Source of the DNA: Mycolicibacterium neoaurum ATCC 25795
GTDB lineage: Bacteria > Actinomycetota > Actinomycetes > Mycobacteriales > Mycobacteriaceae
DNA: 64,000 bases
Direction of reading: 5' to 3'
NCBI RefSeq assembly: GCF_000691525.1
Contig: NZ_JMDW01000015.1
Span: 1-64,000, forward strand
A program made the translations under genes and the position numbers. The notes below the pieces were generated by a model. The model did not search any database. It was not told the DNA's origin and saw only the letters and a program-made list of their open reading frames with translations. Of this stretch, positions 50,894-60,117 are shown piece by piece; the first letter of the stretch is position 1, and each line of letters starts with the position of its first letter.

Positions 50894-52146
50894 GTGCGCC
50901 CACTGCGACCGCGCGTGACTTCGACCCGGTGAGCATCTCGTCGCTGGATTTCTGGGCGACCACGGCGCAGGAACGGGAGAAGTCGTTCCAGATCCTGCGC
51001 GACGAACGGCCGCTGAGCTGGCACCGCCCGATCGAGGGCGGCCTGATGGAGGCCGAGATCGACGGGCTGTGGGCGGTGACCCGCAACGAGGACATCGCCT
51101 ATGTCAGCAAGAATCCGGCACTGTTCTGTTCCGGTCAGGGCGTGATGATCGAAGCCGTCCCCGAAGACCTCCTGGACGCAGCTCAGTCCTTTCTGGCAAT
51201 GGACGGTGCTGCGCACTCCACGTTGCGTCGCTTGATCAGTTCGGTGTTCACGCCGCGGCAAGTGGCCAAGATTCGGGATCAGGTGCGCCTGCAAGCCGCC
51301 ACGATCGTCACCGATCTGTTGGCCACCGACAGCGGTGACTTCGTGGAGCAGGTCTCCAAACGCCTACCGATGTGGACCATCTACGAGATGGTGGGTTTGC
51401 CCGAGGAGTTCCGCGACGAGGCCGCCCACCACGCCGATGGCATGGTGTCGTGGGCAGACCCCGATGTCGCCGCCGGCCGAGAGCCCGGTGAGGTGCTCAA
51501 CGAGTCGCTGGTGGGGCTGTTGTCCATGGGGCTGGAACTTGCCGAGCGCAGGCGAATCGAGCCGACCTCGGATCTGATGTCGCTACTGGTGCAGGCCGAG
51601 GTCGATGGTCGCAGGCTCACCGACGAGGAACTCGGAGCCTTCTTCGTCCTGCTCTCGGTCGCCGGGAACGACACCACCCGCAACACGGTCACCCTGGCCA
51701 CCATGGCGCTGCAGGAGTTCCCCGAGCAACGTGCCTTGTTGCAGAACGATTTCGACACCCATATCGCCCGTGGAATCGAAGAGTTCGTCCGCTGGGCGAC
51801 CCCGGTGATGACCTTTCGGCGGACGGCGACCCAGGACACCGAACTCTGCGGGCACGAGGTCAAGCAGGGCGACTGGGTGCTGTTGATCTACTCGTCGGGG
51901 AACCGCGATCCCCGCGCATTCGTGGATCCGCACCGCTTCGACATCACCCGTGAGCCCAACGCACACGTGGGATTCGGTGGCGGTGGCCCACACTTCTGCA
52001 TGGGCGCGTTCTTGGCCAAGATGCAGCTGGAATCGCTGTTCCGGGAGTTGATCTTCCGTGCACCGAACCTGCGGGTCGGTCAACCGGAGTATCTCACCGG
52101 CAACTTTGTACACGCCGTCAAATCCCTTTCCTACAGCCTGGATTGA
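50890..52146 (+). CDS. cytochrome P450
   Basis: 418 residues, soluble bacterial class. I-helix oxygen motif 'AGNDTTRN', K-helix ExxR in 'EEFVRWATPVMTFRRTA', and heme block 'FGGGGPHFCMGAFLAKMQL' with ligand C370. It is closely related in layout to the P450 at 57.5-58.8 kb, so the two are probably duplicates with different roles. Electron partners (3Fe-4S ferredoxin and FprB-like reductase) are in the same operon. Likely hydroxylates a lipid or terpenoid substrate. Confidence 0.93.
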   Translation: MSAPTATARDFDPVSISSLDFWATTAQEREKSFQILRDERPLSWHRPIEGGLMEAEIDGLWAVTRNEDIAYVSKNPALFCSGQGVMIEAVPEDLLDAAQSFLAMDGAAHSTLRRLISSVFTPRQVAKIRDQVRLQAATIVTDLLATDSGDFVEQVSKRLPMWTIYEMVGLPEEFRDEAAHHADGMVSWADPDVAAGREPGEVLNESLVGLLSMGLELAERRRIEPTSDLMSLLVQAEVDGRRLTDEELGAFFVLLSVAGNDTTRNTVTLATMALQEFPEQRALLQNDFDTHIARGIEEFVRWATPVMTFRRTATQDTELCGHEVKQGDWVLLIYSSGNRDPRAFVDPHRFDITREPNAHVGFGGGGPHFCMGAFLAKMQLESLFRELIFRAPNLRVGQPEYLTGNFVHAVKSLSYSLD

Positions 52147-52158
52147 TCAGAGGAACAC

Positions 52159-52950
52159 ATGTCCGAATTCAGCGGTAAACATTTCGTCGTGACCGGCGCC
52201 GCGTCGGGGATCGGCCACGAGGTCGCCGAGCAACTGCTCGCGGCCGGCGCCTCGGTGACCAGCCTGGACCGCAATCGGCCGACCGCGGCCGTCACCCGCC
52301 ACATCGAGGTCGACCTGGCCAACCCGCGCAGTATCGACGCGGCGCTCGAATCGCTGGACGGACCGTACGACGGACTGATGAATGTGGCAGGTATTCCCGG
52401 CACCGCCCCGGCCGATACCGTGCTTGCGGTCAACAGTCTTGCCGTACGCCACCTGACCGAGGCGTTCTTCGAGCGACTGGTGCCCGGTGGTGCGGTCACC
52501 GTGGTGTCCTCGACGGCGGGCTTCGGCTGGCCCGAACGCCTCGATGCCATCCGGGATCTGTTGGCCACCGAGACCTTCGAAGAAGGAGCCGCGTGGTTCA
52601 AGGCTCACCCGCAGCAGGGCAACGCCTACAACTTCTCCAAAGAAGTCACCACGGTCTACGCACAGTCGATGGGTTTGGCGCTGGCGCAAATGGGATTGCG
52701 CATCAATGCGGTGTTGCCGGGCCCGGTCGAAACACCCATCCTCGCCGACTTCGAAGAGTCGATGGGCAAGGACACCCTCGACGGGGTGAAGGACCTGCTG
52801 GGGCGCCACGCTCAGCCTGCCGACGTCGCCGCTGTCGTGTGCTTCCTGGCCTCTGACGCGGCACGGTGGGTCAATGGCCAGGCCCTGGCAGCCGACGGCG
52901 GTATCAGCGGCGCGGTGGCCACCGGTGTCGTCCCGAAGCCCGAGATCTGA
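52159..52950 (+). CDS. SDR family oxidoreductase (coniferyl-alcohol dehydrogenase-like)
   Basis: 263 residues. 'HFVVTGAASGIGHEVAEQLLAAGASVTSLDRN', 'MNVAGIPG' in place of NNAG, 'TVVSSTAGFGWPERLDAIRDLL' and YNFSKE form the active site. The insert 'FEEGAAWFKAHPQQGNAYNFSKE' is found in coniferyl-alcohol and related 3-alpha-hydroxysteroid dehydrogenase-like SDRs. It could oxidise the alcohol made by the P450 to an aldehyde for the next gene. Confidence 0.9.
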   Translation: MSEFSGKHFVVTGAASGIGHEVAEQLLAAGASVTSLDRNRPTAAVTRHIEVDLANPRSIDAALESLDGPYDGLMNVAGIPGTAPADTVLAVNSLAVRHLTEAFFERLVPGGAVTVVSSTAGFGWPERLDAIRDLLATETFEEGAAWFKAHPQQGNAYNFSKEVTTVYAQSMGLALAQMGLRINAVLPGPVETPILADFEESMGKDTLDGVKDLLGRHAQPADVAAVVCFLASDAARWVNGQALAADGGISGAVATGVVPKPEI

Positions 52951-52959
52951 GTCTGCGCC

Positions 52960-54378
52960 ATGACATCGATGTCTCCGACGACACCCTCGACGACGATCGG
53001 GGAACCGGTATCCGAGAACGGCGGCGGTGAACGCGCCCAGTTGCACCGGGTCTTCCGCACCGGACGGACCCGCGGGCTGGGGTGGCGGCTGGACCAGTTG
53101 GCCGCGATCGAGACGCTGTGTGACGAGCAGGAGCCGGCGATCGCCGCGGCGCTCGCCGCGGATCTCGGACGACCGCCGGTGGAAGCCTGGCTGGGCGATA
53201 TCGCCTCGACCAAGGGCGAGGCGGTGTACGCCCGCAAGCACCTCAAGAAGTGGATGCGCCGGCAACGCCAACCGCTGCCGTTGGCGCAACGACCCGGACG
53301 TGGCTGGGTGCAGTACGACCCGCTGGGCAGCGTGCTGGTGATCGGACCGTGGAACTATCCGTTCTACCTGAGCATGGGTCCGCTCGTCGCCGCGGTTGCC
53401 GCGGGCAACTGCGCACTTCTCAAGCCTTCCGAACTGGCGCCGGCCACGTCTGCCCTGCTCGCCGACCTGGTGCCGAAGTATCTCGACAGCCAGGCGGTGC
53501 GGGTCGTCGAGGGCGACGGTGCAACCACGCAGCGGCTTATCGCACAGGGCTATGACCACGTGCTGTTCACCGGCGGCACCGAGATAGGTCGCAAGATCAT
53601 GGCCGCGGCCGCCCCGACGCTGACCCCGGTGACACTGGAGTTGGGCGGCAAGAGCCCGGTGATCGTCACCTCGGATGCAGATCTCGACGTCACCGCCCGG
53701 CGCATCGCGTGGGTGAAATTGATGAACTCCGGGCAGACCTGTATCGCGCCGGACTATGTCCTTGCCGAGCGTTCGGTGGTGGACACCCTGACCGCCAAGA
53801 TCGTCGAGAACATGGCGGTGTTCCGGGCGCAGGAGACCTCGACGGGTCAGCGCATCGTCAATCGTCGTCAGTTCGACCGGTTGCGTGGGCTGGTCGAATC
53901 CACCTCCGGCACGATCGTCACCGGTGGCGGGTGCGTCGAGGCCGAACTGCGTATCGAACCCACCGTCATCCGTGATCCCGCGCCGGACGATGCGGTGATG
54001 GCCGACGAGATCTTCGGTCCGATTCTGCCCGTTCTGGGAATCGAGAACACCGCGGCAGCAATCGAATTCATCAACGCGCGGCCAAAGCCGCTGGCCTTGT
54101 ACGTATTCACCGGATCGAACCGGCTCGGCGAGGACCTGATCGACGCGATTCCCTCGGGTGGCGCGGTGATCAACCATGTGGCCATGCACTGCCTGGTACC
54201 GCAACTGCCGTTCGGCGGCGTGGGGGCCAGCGGAATCGGCCAGTACCACGGGCGTTGGGGATTCGAGGCGCTCAGTCATCGCAGGGCGGTGTTGGCCAAG
54301 AGCGCCAAACCCGACCTGGCGCTCACCTACCCGCCCTATACCGATCGCGCGATCAAGATCATGAGGAGGTTGTTCTGA
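52960..54378 (+). CDS. aldehyde dehydrogenase (ALDH3-like)
   Basis: 472 residues. 'VIGPWNYPFYLSMGPLVAAVAAGNCALLKPSELAP', 'LFTGGTEIGRKIM', the general base Glu in 'VTLELGGKSPVIV' and nucleophile Cys in 'SGQTCIAPDYVLAE' are intact. The pattern and short length are those of ALDH class 3, which oxidise medium-chain, fatty or terpenoid aldehydes to acids. The P450-SDR-ALDH-ligase order is consistent with stepwise oxidation of a methyl or alcohol to an acid and then its CoA ester. The stop overlaps the ferredoxin start. Confidence 0.92.
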   Translation: MTSMSPTTPSTTIGEPVSENGGGERAQLHRVFRTGRTRGLGWRLDQLAAIETLCDEQEPAIAAALAADLGRPPVEAWLGDIASTKGEAVYARKHLKKWMRRQRQPLPLAQRPGRGWVQYDPLGSVLVIGPWNYPFYLSMGPLVAAVAAGNCALLKPSELAPATSALLADLVPKYLDSQAVRVVEGDGATTQRLIAQGYDHVLFTGGTEIGRKIMAAAAPTLTPVTLELGGKSPVIVTSDADLDVTARRIAWVKLMNSGQTCIAPDYVLAERSVVDTLTAKIVENMAVFRAQETSTGQRIVNRRQFDRLRGLVESTSGTIVTGGGCVEAELRIEPTVIRDPAPDDAVMADEIFGPILPVLGIENTAAAIEFINARPKPLALYVFTGSNRLGEDLIDAIPSGGAVINHVAMHCLVPQLPFGGVGASGIGQYHGRWGFEALSHRRAVLAKSAKPDLALTYPPYTDRAIKIMRRLF

Positions 54379-54563
54379 TGGGAGTACGGGTCGACGGCTC
54401 CAGGTGTTCGGGCATCGGGATGTGTGAGATGACCGCGCCGGACGTCTTCGAAATCGGCGACGACGGGCAGGCGCATGTGATCGGGGATCCGGATGGGAAC
54501 CGGGAGCTGACCGCAGAGGCCATCTCCAATTGCCCCACCAGCGCGCTGTCGTTCGACGACTAG
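54378..54563 (+). CDS. [3Fe-4S]-type ferredoxin (P450 partner)
   Basis: 61 residues from ATG 54378, overlapping the ALDH stop as TGATG. C10-x5-C16 and C52-P are the cluster ligands, and the Cys-x2-Ile-Gly-x-Cys spacing is that of small P450-associated ferredoxins of actinobacteria. It probably passes electrons to one or both P450s here. Confidence 0.9.
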   Translation: MGVRVDGSRCSGIGMCEMTAPDVFEIGDDGQAHVIGDPDGNRELTAEAISNCPTSALSFDD

Positions 54564-54609
54564 CCCGGCGCGGCACCATCTTCAGCGATCGAGTACCCGA
54601 GGAGAATCG

Positions 54610-56205
54610 ATGACCTTCGTCATCACCCAGAACTGCTGCACCGATGCCAGCTGTGTTCCGGTCTGTCCGGCCGACTGCATCCGCCCGGCACCGGACACCG
54701 CCGGGACCGCAGCGCCGATGCTCTACATCGATCCCGCCAGTTGCGTGGATTGCGGTGCGTGTGTGGCGGTCTGCCCGGTCGGCGCGATCTATCACGAAGA
54801 TGACCTGCCGGAGTCCCAACTGCGATTCAAGACCATCAATGCCGACTACTTCGCCGGCACGCCGCTGGACATCCGGGCCACACCCGCACGGTGGTCACCG
54901 ACACCGGTCGGCCGCGATGCATTACGGGTGGCGGTCGTCGGTGCCGGTCCCGCGGCGTGCTACGCGGTGGCCGACCTGACCCGCAGCCCCGGCGTGCGCG
55001 TCGACGTCTTCGATCGTCTGCCCACCCCCTATGGGCTGGTCCGCTTCGGCGTGGCCCCCGATCACCAGCACACCAAGGACATCACCTCGGTGTTCGACAC
55101 CGCGCTGTCCGGGCCAAGCGTGCAGTGCTATTTCAACGTCGGTGTGGGTACCGATGTCACCCACGAACAGCTGACGGCGTCCTATGACGCGGTGATCTAT
55201 GCGACCGGCGCCACCCGCAGTCGCGAGCTCGGCATTCCCGGCGAGCGGCTACCCGGCAGCGTTGCCGCCGCCGATTTCGTCAACTGGTACAACGGCCATC
55301 CCGATCACGCCGAGGCGACGTTCCCGCTGGACTCGGAGCGGGCGGTGATCATCGGCAACGGCAATGTCGCGCTGGACGTCGCACGGATCCTCGTCCTGGA
55401 CGAGGCAACGCTGCGCGCGACCGATATTGCCGAGCATGCGCTGAACGAGCTGCGCCGCAGCGCGGTTCGCGAGGTCGTGATCCTGGCTCGCCGTGGTGCC
55501 GGGGCGGGCGCGTTCTCGGTCGGCGAGCTGATGGCGCTCGGTTCCCTGCCCGATGTCGACATCGTCGTCGAGGGCGCCCTCGGTGAGCGGCCGGACGATC
55601 ACGAGGGGGCGCTGAAGTTCGATATCGTCGGCGAGTACGCCACGCGTCCGACCGTCGCCGGTCGTCGCCGCCGCATCGTGCTCCGGTTCGGGGCCCGACC
55701 GTTGCAGGTGAGCGGAACCGAGCGGGTCGAGGCGTTGGTCATCGAGGACGGCGATGAGACCAGCACGATCGAGACGTCGATGGTGTTGCGTGCCATCGGG
55801 TATCGATCGGCACCGGTGCCCGGCCTGCCGTCCGACCCGGACACCGGGGTGGTGTCCAACCACGCGGGACGGGTGACCTCCGACGGTGCGCCCGTGCCGG
55901 GGCTGTATGTCACCGGCTGGATCAAGCGCGGCCCGCGTGGTGTCATCGGGACCAATCGACTGTGCGCTCGGGAGACGGTGGAAAGCCTGTTGGCCGATGC
56001 CGCCGCCGGACGGCTGCCGACGCCGACGGCGCAGCCGGAGGCGATCCGCGCCCGCCTCGGCGAGCAGGGGGTTCCGGTCGTCGACTGGTCGGGTTGGCGT
56101 CTGATCGACGATGCCGAACGGGCGCAGGGATCGGTCGCCGATCGGCCACGGGTCAAGGTCGTCGACCGCGCCGCGCTGCTCACCGCGGCCGGCGTGGCCG
56201 GTTAG
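54610..56205 (+). CDS. ferredoxin / ferredoxin-NADP reductase fusion (FprB-like)
   Basis: 531 residues. The N-terminal 7Fe-type ferredoxin (about 1-65) has C15, C19 and the block C45-x2-C48-x2-C51-x3-C55-P. From about residue 103 an adrenodoxin-reductase-like FNR follows ('VAVVGAGPAACYAVADLTRS', 'PTPYGLVRFGVAPDHQHTKDI', 'AVIIGNGNVALDVARIL', 'VTGWIKRGPRGVIGTNRL'). It resembles mycobacterial FprB and would supply NADPH electrons to the small ferredoxin, the P450s and possibly the Rieske oxygenase. Confidence 0.92.
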   Translation: MTFVITQNCCTDASCVPVCPADCIRPAPDTAGTAAPMLYIDPASCVDCGACVAVCPVGAIYHEDDLPESQLRFKTINADYFAGTPLDIRATPARWSPTPVGRDALRVAVVGAGPAACYAVADLTRSPGVRVDVFDRLPTPYGLVRFGVAPDHQHTKDITSVFDTALSGPSVQCYFNVGVGTDVTHEQLTASYDAVIYATGATRSRELGIPGERLPGSVAAADFVNWYNGHPDHAEATFPLDSERAVIIGNGNVALDVARILVLDEATLRATDIAEHALNELRRSAVREVVILARRGAGAGAFSVGELMALGSLPDVDIVVEGALGERPDDHEGALKFDIVGEYATRPTVAGRRRRIVLRFGARPLQVSGTERVEALVIEDGDETSTIETSMVLRAIGYRSAPVPGLPSDPDTGVVSNHAGRVTSDGAPVPGLYVTGWIKRGPRGVIGTNRLCARETVESLLADAAAGRLPTPTAQPEAIRARLGEQGVPVVDWSGWRLIDDAERAQGSVADRPRVKVVDRAALLTAAGVAG

Positions 56206-56218
56206 CCGGCCACCACCG

Positions 56219-57412
56219 GTGCATACGTCTGACCTTGCCGGCCTGCTCGCGCTCCTGCCGACCGGCCGCGGGCCCGTCATCGCGCTCGGTGACGGGGTGG
56301 GCGCCCTCGGCTGTCTTGCCGAGAACACCGAAACGATCGGTACGGTACTGAGCGACTACGCGGCGAACACCGGCGGTGTGACCCTCGTCCTCGGGTGGAG
56401 CCCTGTTGTTCCGCAGGATGTTTCGGCAGGCGCCTTCGCGCGGATCGTGACGCTGATGCCGGGCTGGGGCGTCCGCGGTCTACTGCCACACCCCGCCACC
56501 TGTGCCATCCCGACCAGTCTTGCCGCGATTCCGGGACTGTTGACCGGGCCGCTACGTCCCGATGTCCTGATCACCCGAATGACCCACCGCGGTGATGCCG
56601 TGCACTTCTGCACCGAGGTGTCATGGCAGCAGGCGCTGGTCGATGCCGGTGTGCCGGTATGGGCGGTGCTCGACGATGCCGCACCGGCGGCCAGCGCCGA
56701 ATCCGGGCTGCCACTGGATGCGGTGTCGGTGGTGGGCCGGGCCGGTGACACGCCGGCATGTGTGACCCCGCGGGCGCCCGAGCCGTTACACGAGGAACTG
56801 GCCGACCGGGTCCTGGCGCTGATCCCCGAGGGAGCCCGGGTGCAGTACGGTCCCGGACAGTTGGGCACCGCACTGCTGCAACGCGGTCGCACGCCCATGG
56901 CGGTCGACACCGGGCTGTTGACCGATGCGGTGATCGACCTGGAGCGCCGTGGGCTGCTCATCGGCGAACCGTCGGCGACGTATCTGTTCGGTGACCGAGC
57001 CCTCTATGACTGGGCCGATGGACGGCCCATCCTGCGTGGTATCGGGCACAGCCACGACATCACCAGATTGTCCCGTGGCCGACCCTTTTTCGCGGTCAAC
57101 ACCGCCATCGAGATCGATCCGTTCGGTCAGGTCAACGTCGAGGGTGTCGGCGACAAGATCGTCGGTGGCATCGGGGGACACCCCGACTACTGCGCAGCCG
57201 CGCGGTTGCATCCGCACGGGCTGTCGATCATCGCGGTCGGCTCCGGGTTCGGCGGACGCTGCACCTTGGTGGACACGCTGAGCAGGCCCGCGTCGACACC
57301 GGCCCATGACATCGAGGTGATCGTCACCGAGGCCGGGCATGTGGATCTGCGTACCGCGGACTGGGGGCAGCGACGTGCCTTGATCGAGAAACTCTTCGAC
57401 CGGTCGCGCTGA
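56219..57412 (+). CDS. acetyl-CoA hydrolase/CoA-transferase family protein
   Basis: About 397 residues from GTG 56219. The C-terminal half has 'FFAVNTAIEIDPFGQVNVEGVGDKIVGGIGGHPDYCAAARLH', matching the acetyl-CoA hydrolase/4-hydroxybutyrate CoA-transferase C-terminal domain, with the glutamate in AIEID as probable nucleophile. The N-terminal half is more divergent. It may move CoA between acids in the pathway. It is the last gene of the SCP2 operon. Confidence 0.8.
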   Translation: MHTSDLAGLLALLPTGRGPVIALGDGVGALGCLAENTETIGTVLSDYAANTGGVTLVLGWSPVVPQDVSAGAFARIVTLMPGWGVRGLLPHPATCAIPTSLAAIPGLLTGPLRPDVLITRMTHRGDAVHFCTEVSWQQALVDAGVPVWAVLDDAAPAASAESGLPLDAVSVVGRAGDTPACVTPRAPEPLHEELADRVLALIPEGARVQYGPGQLGTALLQRGRTPMAVDTGLLTDAVIDLERRGLLIGEPSATYLFGDRALYDWADGRPILRGIGHSHDITRLSRGRPFFAVNTAIEIDPFGQVNVEGVGDKIVGGIGGHPDYCAAARLHPHGLSIIAVGSGFGGRCTLVDTLSRPASTPAHDIEVIVTEAGHVDLRTADWGQRRALIEKLFDRSR

Positions 57413-57438
57413 CCGTCGGTGCCGCCCACACAGACCAC

Positions 57439-57478
57439 GGCACCCCCGCCCCGACAACGGTGTCGGAGCGGGGGTGCC
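57439..57478. terminator. hairpin between convergent CoA-transferase and P450
   Basis: An 18-bp stem with one mismatch (57439-57456 with 57461-57478) and an ACGG loop, without a T run, 26 bp after the CoA-transferase stop and 25 bp from the P450 stop. It probably ends both transcripts. Confidence 0.7.
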
Positions 57479-57503
57479 GGTGCAGTCGGGGAGTCGGACG
57501 AAC

Positions 57504-58817
57504 TCAGTGTCCGACCGGACAGCGCGCCTCGGCATGCATGGTCTTCACCGCGGCGGCGAAGTTGCTGACCAGCATGTCGGGTTCACCGAACCGCAACTCG
57601 GGCAGACGATGCAAGATCTGGTCCAGCATGTGCTTGAGCTGCATCTTGGCCAGGAATGCGCCGAGGCAGTAGTGCGGGCCGCCGCCACCGAAGGCGACGT
57701 GCTGATTGGGCTTGCGGCTGATGTCGAAGGTCCAGGGGTCGGGGAACTCGTTCTCGTCGCGGTTGCCCGACGAGTAGATCATCACCACCCAGTCGCCCTT
57801 GCGGATCTGGCGTCCGCCGAGCACCGTGTCCTGGGTCGCGGTGCGCCGGAAGGTCATCACCGGCGTCACCCAGCGCAGCACCTCATCGATTGCGGCGTCG
57901 ATCCTGCCGTCGAAGTCCTCGAGCAGATACGCCGTCTGGTCCGGGTTGTCGACGAAGGCCTTCACGCCGAGTGACAGCGTGGTCCGGGTCGTGTCGTTGC
58001 CCGCAAAGGACATCAGCACGAACATCGAGGCGAGTTCGTCGTCGTCGAGCTCATGACCATCGACGGTCGAGGTCACCAGGTTCGACCAGATATCGTCGCG
58101 AGGGCAGGACCTCGTCATCTCGGCGAATTCCAGTCCGATGCTGAGGTTGCCGACCAGAGCGTCGTTGAGGACTTCGGCAGACGACCGGCCTGCAGCGATG
58201 TCGGGGTCGTTCCAGCCGGCGAGCTCATCGGCGAAGTGCGCTGCTTCATCCCGCTTCTCCACCGGGAGGCCGGCCATCTCGTAGATCGTGTTCATCGGCA
58301 TCTGCTTGGCGACATTCTCGACCCAGTCGCCGGAACCTTTGGCAAGGAATTCGTCGACGATCGTCGCCGCCCTGTCGCGGATCTGGTCTTCGATGCGCTT
58401 TACCTGGCGAGGCGTGAACGAGCCACTCATCAGCCTGCGATAGGTGAGGTGGCGTTGACCATCCATCGCCAGGAACGACGATGCCGCCTCGAGAAACTCG
58501 TCGGGCACATCTTCGAGTTGAATACCGCCGCCGGAGCAGAATATCTCGGGATGTGTGCTGACTTCGCGGATCAGCTCATGGGAGGTCACCGCCCAGAAGC
58601 CGGTGATCTCCGACGGGGCGAGATCACTCTCGACGGGCCGCTGCCAGCTCACCGGGGCCCGGCGGCGTAATTCTGCGAATGCGACATCGCGCTCGCGGGC
58701 CGATTGCGCCCAGAACGATTTGGGGGAGATGTCGACGGGGTCGTACTCGCGATCCGTGGCATTGTCTGGATCTCGATCGTCTTGCGCTGGTGCCGAATCC
58801 ACCGGGCTGCTGGTCAT
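57504..58817 (-). CDS. cytochrome P450, second
   Basis: 437 residues from ATG 58817, with GAGGAGCG upstream; the frame is open for another 109 codons but those are arginine-rich and unlike protein. Motifs: 'FAGNDTTRTTLSLG', 'IDEVLRWVTPVMTFRRTATQD', and 'FGGGGPHYCLGAFLAKMQL' with heme ligand C384. It is a close relative of the P450 at 50.9-52.1 kb. It has no redox partner of its own, so it probably shares the ferredoxin and reductase. The N-terminal 20 residues are acidic and disordered. Confidence 0.93.
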   Translation of the reverse strand: MTSSPVDSAPAQDDRDPDNATDREYDPVDISPKSFWAQSARERDVAFAELRRRAPVSWQRPVESDLAPSEITGFWAVTSHELIREVSTHPEIFCSGGGIQLEDVPDEFLEAASSFLAMDGQRHLTYRRLMSGSFTPRQVKRIEDQIRDRAATIVDEFLAKGSGDWVENVAKQMPMNTIYEMAGLPVEKRDEAAHFADELAGWNDPDIAAGRSSAEVLNDALVGNLSIGLEFAEMTRSCPRDDIWSNLVTSTVDGHELDDDELASMFVLMSFAGNDTTRTTLSLGVKAFVDNPDQTAYLLEDFDGRIDAAIDEVLRWVTPVMTFRRTATQDTVLGGRQIRKGDWVVMIYSSGNRDENEFPDPWTFDISRKPNQHVAFGGGGPHYCLGAFLAKMQLKHMLDQILHRLPELRFGEPDMLVSNFAAAVKTMHAEARCPVGH

Positions 58818-58849
58818 CGGGCGCTCCTCGGGTGTGCAAGCAAAGGAAT

Positions 58850-58869
58850 TTTTAGTATAGATTCGAAAA
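58850..58869. promoter_or_regulatory. AT-rich dyad, copy upstream of the second P450
   Basis: TTTTAGTATAGATTCGAAAA lies 32 bp before the P450 start on the minus strand. It is one of the best matches to the shared consensus. Confidence 0.6.
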
Positions 58870-58960
58870 TCGGAACGGATCAAGGTTTTTCGTCGATGGG
58901 TTGTCCCACCGACGGATATGCCCGGGGCCGGTTGTTCCGGTCCCGGGCATAAACAGATGC

Positions 58961-60112
58961 TCAGCGGGCGGCGATATCGCGCCCGATGATCTCCTTCATG
59001 ATCTCGGTGGTGCCGCCGTAGATGGTCTGGATGCGGGTGTCCAGGTAGGCCCTGGCGACGGGATACTCCATCATGTAGCCGTACCCGCCGTGCAGTTGCA
59101 GACACCGGTCGATGACCCGCTTCTGCAGCTCGCTCAGATACCACTTGCCCTTCGCCGCGTCCACCGCGCTCAACTCGCCGGCGTTGTAGGCGAGCACGCT
59201 ACGGTCGGTGTAGGCCTCGGCGATGTCGATCTCGGTCTCCATCTCGGCGAGTTCGAAGCGCACATGCTGTTTGTCGGTCAGCGGCGCGCCGAAAGCCTGC
59301 CGGTTCTGGCAGTACTCGACGGTGGCGTCGAAGATGGCCCGCGTGGTGGCCATCGCCTTGGCGGTGACGCCGAGCCGTTCGCGGGGGAGATGGCTCATCA
59401 GATACTGCAGACCCTTGCCCTCGTCGCCCAGCAGGTTGACCGCAGGCACCACGGCATCCTCGAAGTAGAGCTCGGCGGTGTCCTGGGCGGGCAGGCCGAG
59501 CTTGTCGAGTTTGCGGCCGCGTTCGAATCCGGGAGTGTCGCGTTCGACGACGAACAGGCTGAAGGCGCGTGAGCCACCGTCGGGGTCGGTCTTGGCGGCC
59601 ACGACCAGCACATCGGACATGATACCGCTGGAGATGAACGTCTTCTGGCCGTTGAGAATCCAGTTCTCACCATCGCGGCGGGCCGTGGTTCGCATACCGC
59701 GCAGGTCGCTGCCCGCGCTGGGCTCGGTCATCGCCAGAGCGCCGATCAGCTCGCCGGCGGCGAATCCCGGCAGCCAGCGTTGCTTCTGCTCGTCGTTGGT
59801 CAGGTCGAGCAGGTAGTGCAGCACGAGGTCGTCCTGCAGGCTGACGGTGAGCCCGAACGAGAGCGCGTTGATCCGGGCGATCTCCTCGCACACGATCATC
59901 CGGTACCGGTAATCGGCCTCGCCGGATCCGCCGTAGGTTTCGGGAACCTGCAGGGCGTAGATGCCCGACTTGGCGGCACGCGCGAAGACGGAGCGGTCGA
60001 TCCAGCGTTGCTCGTCCCAGTCATGCTGGTGCGGAACCACTTCGCGGGCAAGGAACTCCCGCACGGTGTCCCGGTAGGCCTCGTGGTCGGCTTCGTAGAG
60101 TGAGCGCTTCAT
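58961..60112 (-). CDS. acyl-CoA dehydrogenase (FadE-like)
   Basis: 383 residues from ATG 60112. 'IGALAMTEPSAGSDLRGMRTTARRDGENWILNGQKTFISSG', 'QNRQAFGAPLTDKQHVRFELAEM' and 'LHGGYGYMMEYPVARAYLDTRIQTIYGGTTEIMKEIIGR' are typical. The C-terminal block has Gly-Gly-Thr rather than Glu-Gly-Thr, so the base probably lies on another helix, as in isovaleryl-CoA dehydrogenase-type members. It follows a thiolase by 5 bp in the same operon. Confidence 0.92.
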   Translation of the reverse strand: MKRSLYEADHEAYRDTVREFLAREVVPHQHDWDEQRWIDRSVFARAAKSGIYALQVPETYGGSGEADYRYRMIVCEEIARINALSFGLTVSLQDDLVLHYLLDLTNDEQKQRWLPGFAAGELIGALAMTEPSAGSDLRGMRTTARRDGENWILNGQKTFISSGIMSDVLVVAAKTDPDGGSRAFSLFVVERDTPGFERGRKLDKLGLPAQDTAELYFEDAVVPAVNLLGDEGKGLQYLMSHLPRERLGVTAKAMATTRAIFDATVEYCQNRQAFGAPLTDKQHVRFELAEMETEIDIAEAYTDRSVLAYNAGELSAVDAAKGKWYLSELQKRVIDRCLQLHGGYGYMMEYPVARAYLDTRIQTIYGGTTEIMKEIIGRDIAAR

Positions 60113-60117
60113 GATGA

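Noticed and set aside
52147..54819. 890-codon minus-strand open frame opposite the SDR and ALDH genes
   Set aside because: Low-complexity Arg/His/Gly composition, no start signal, and it spans three well-supported plus-strand genes.
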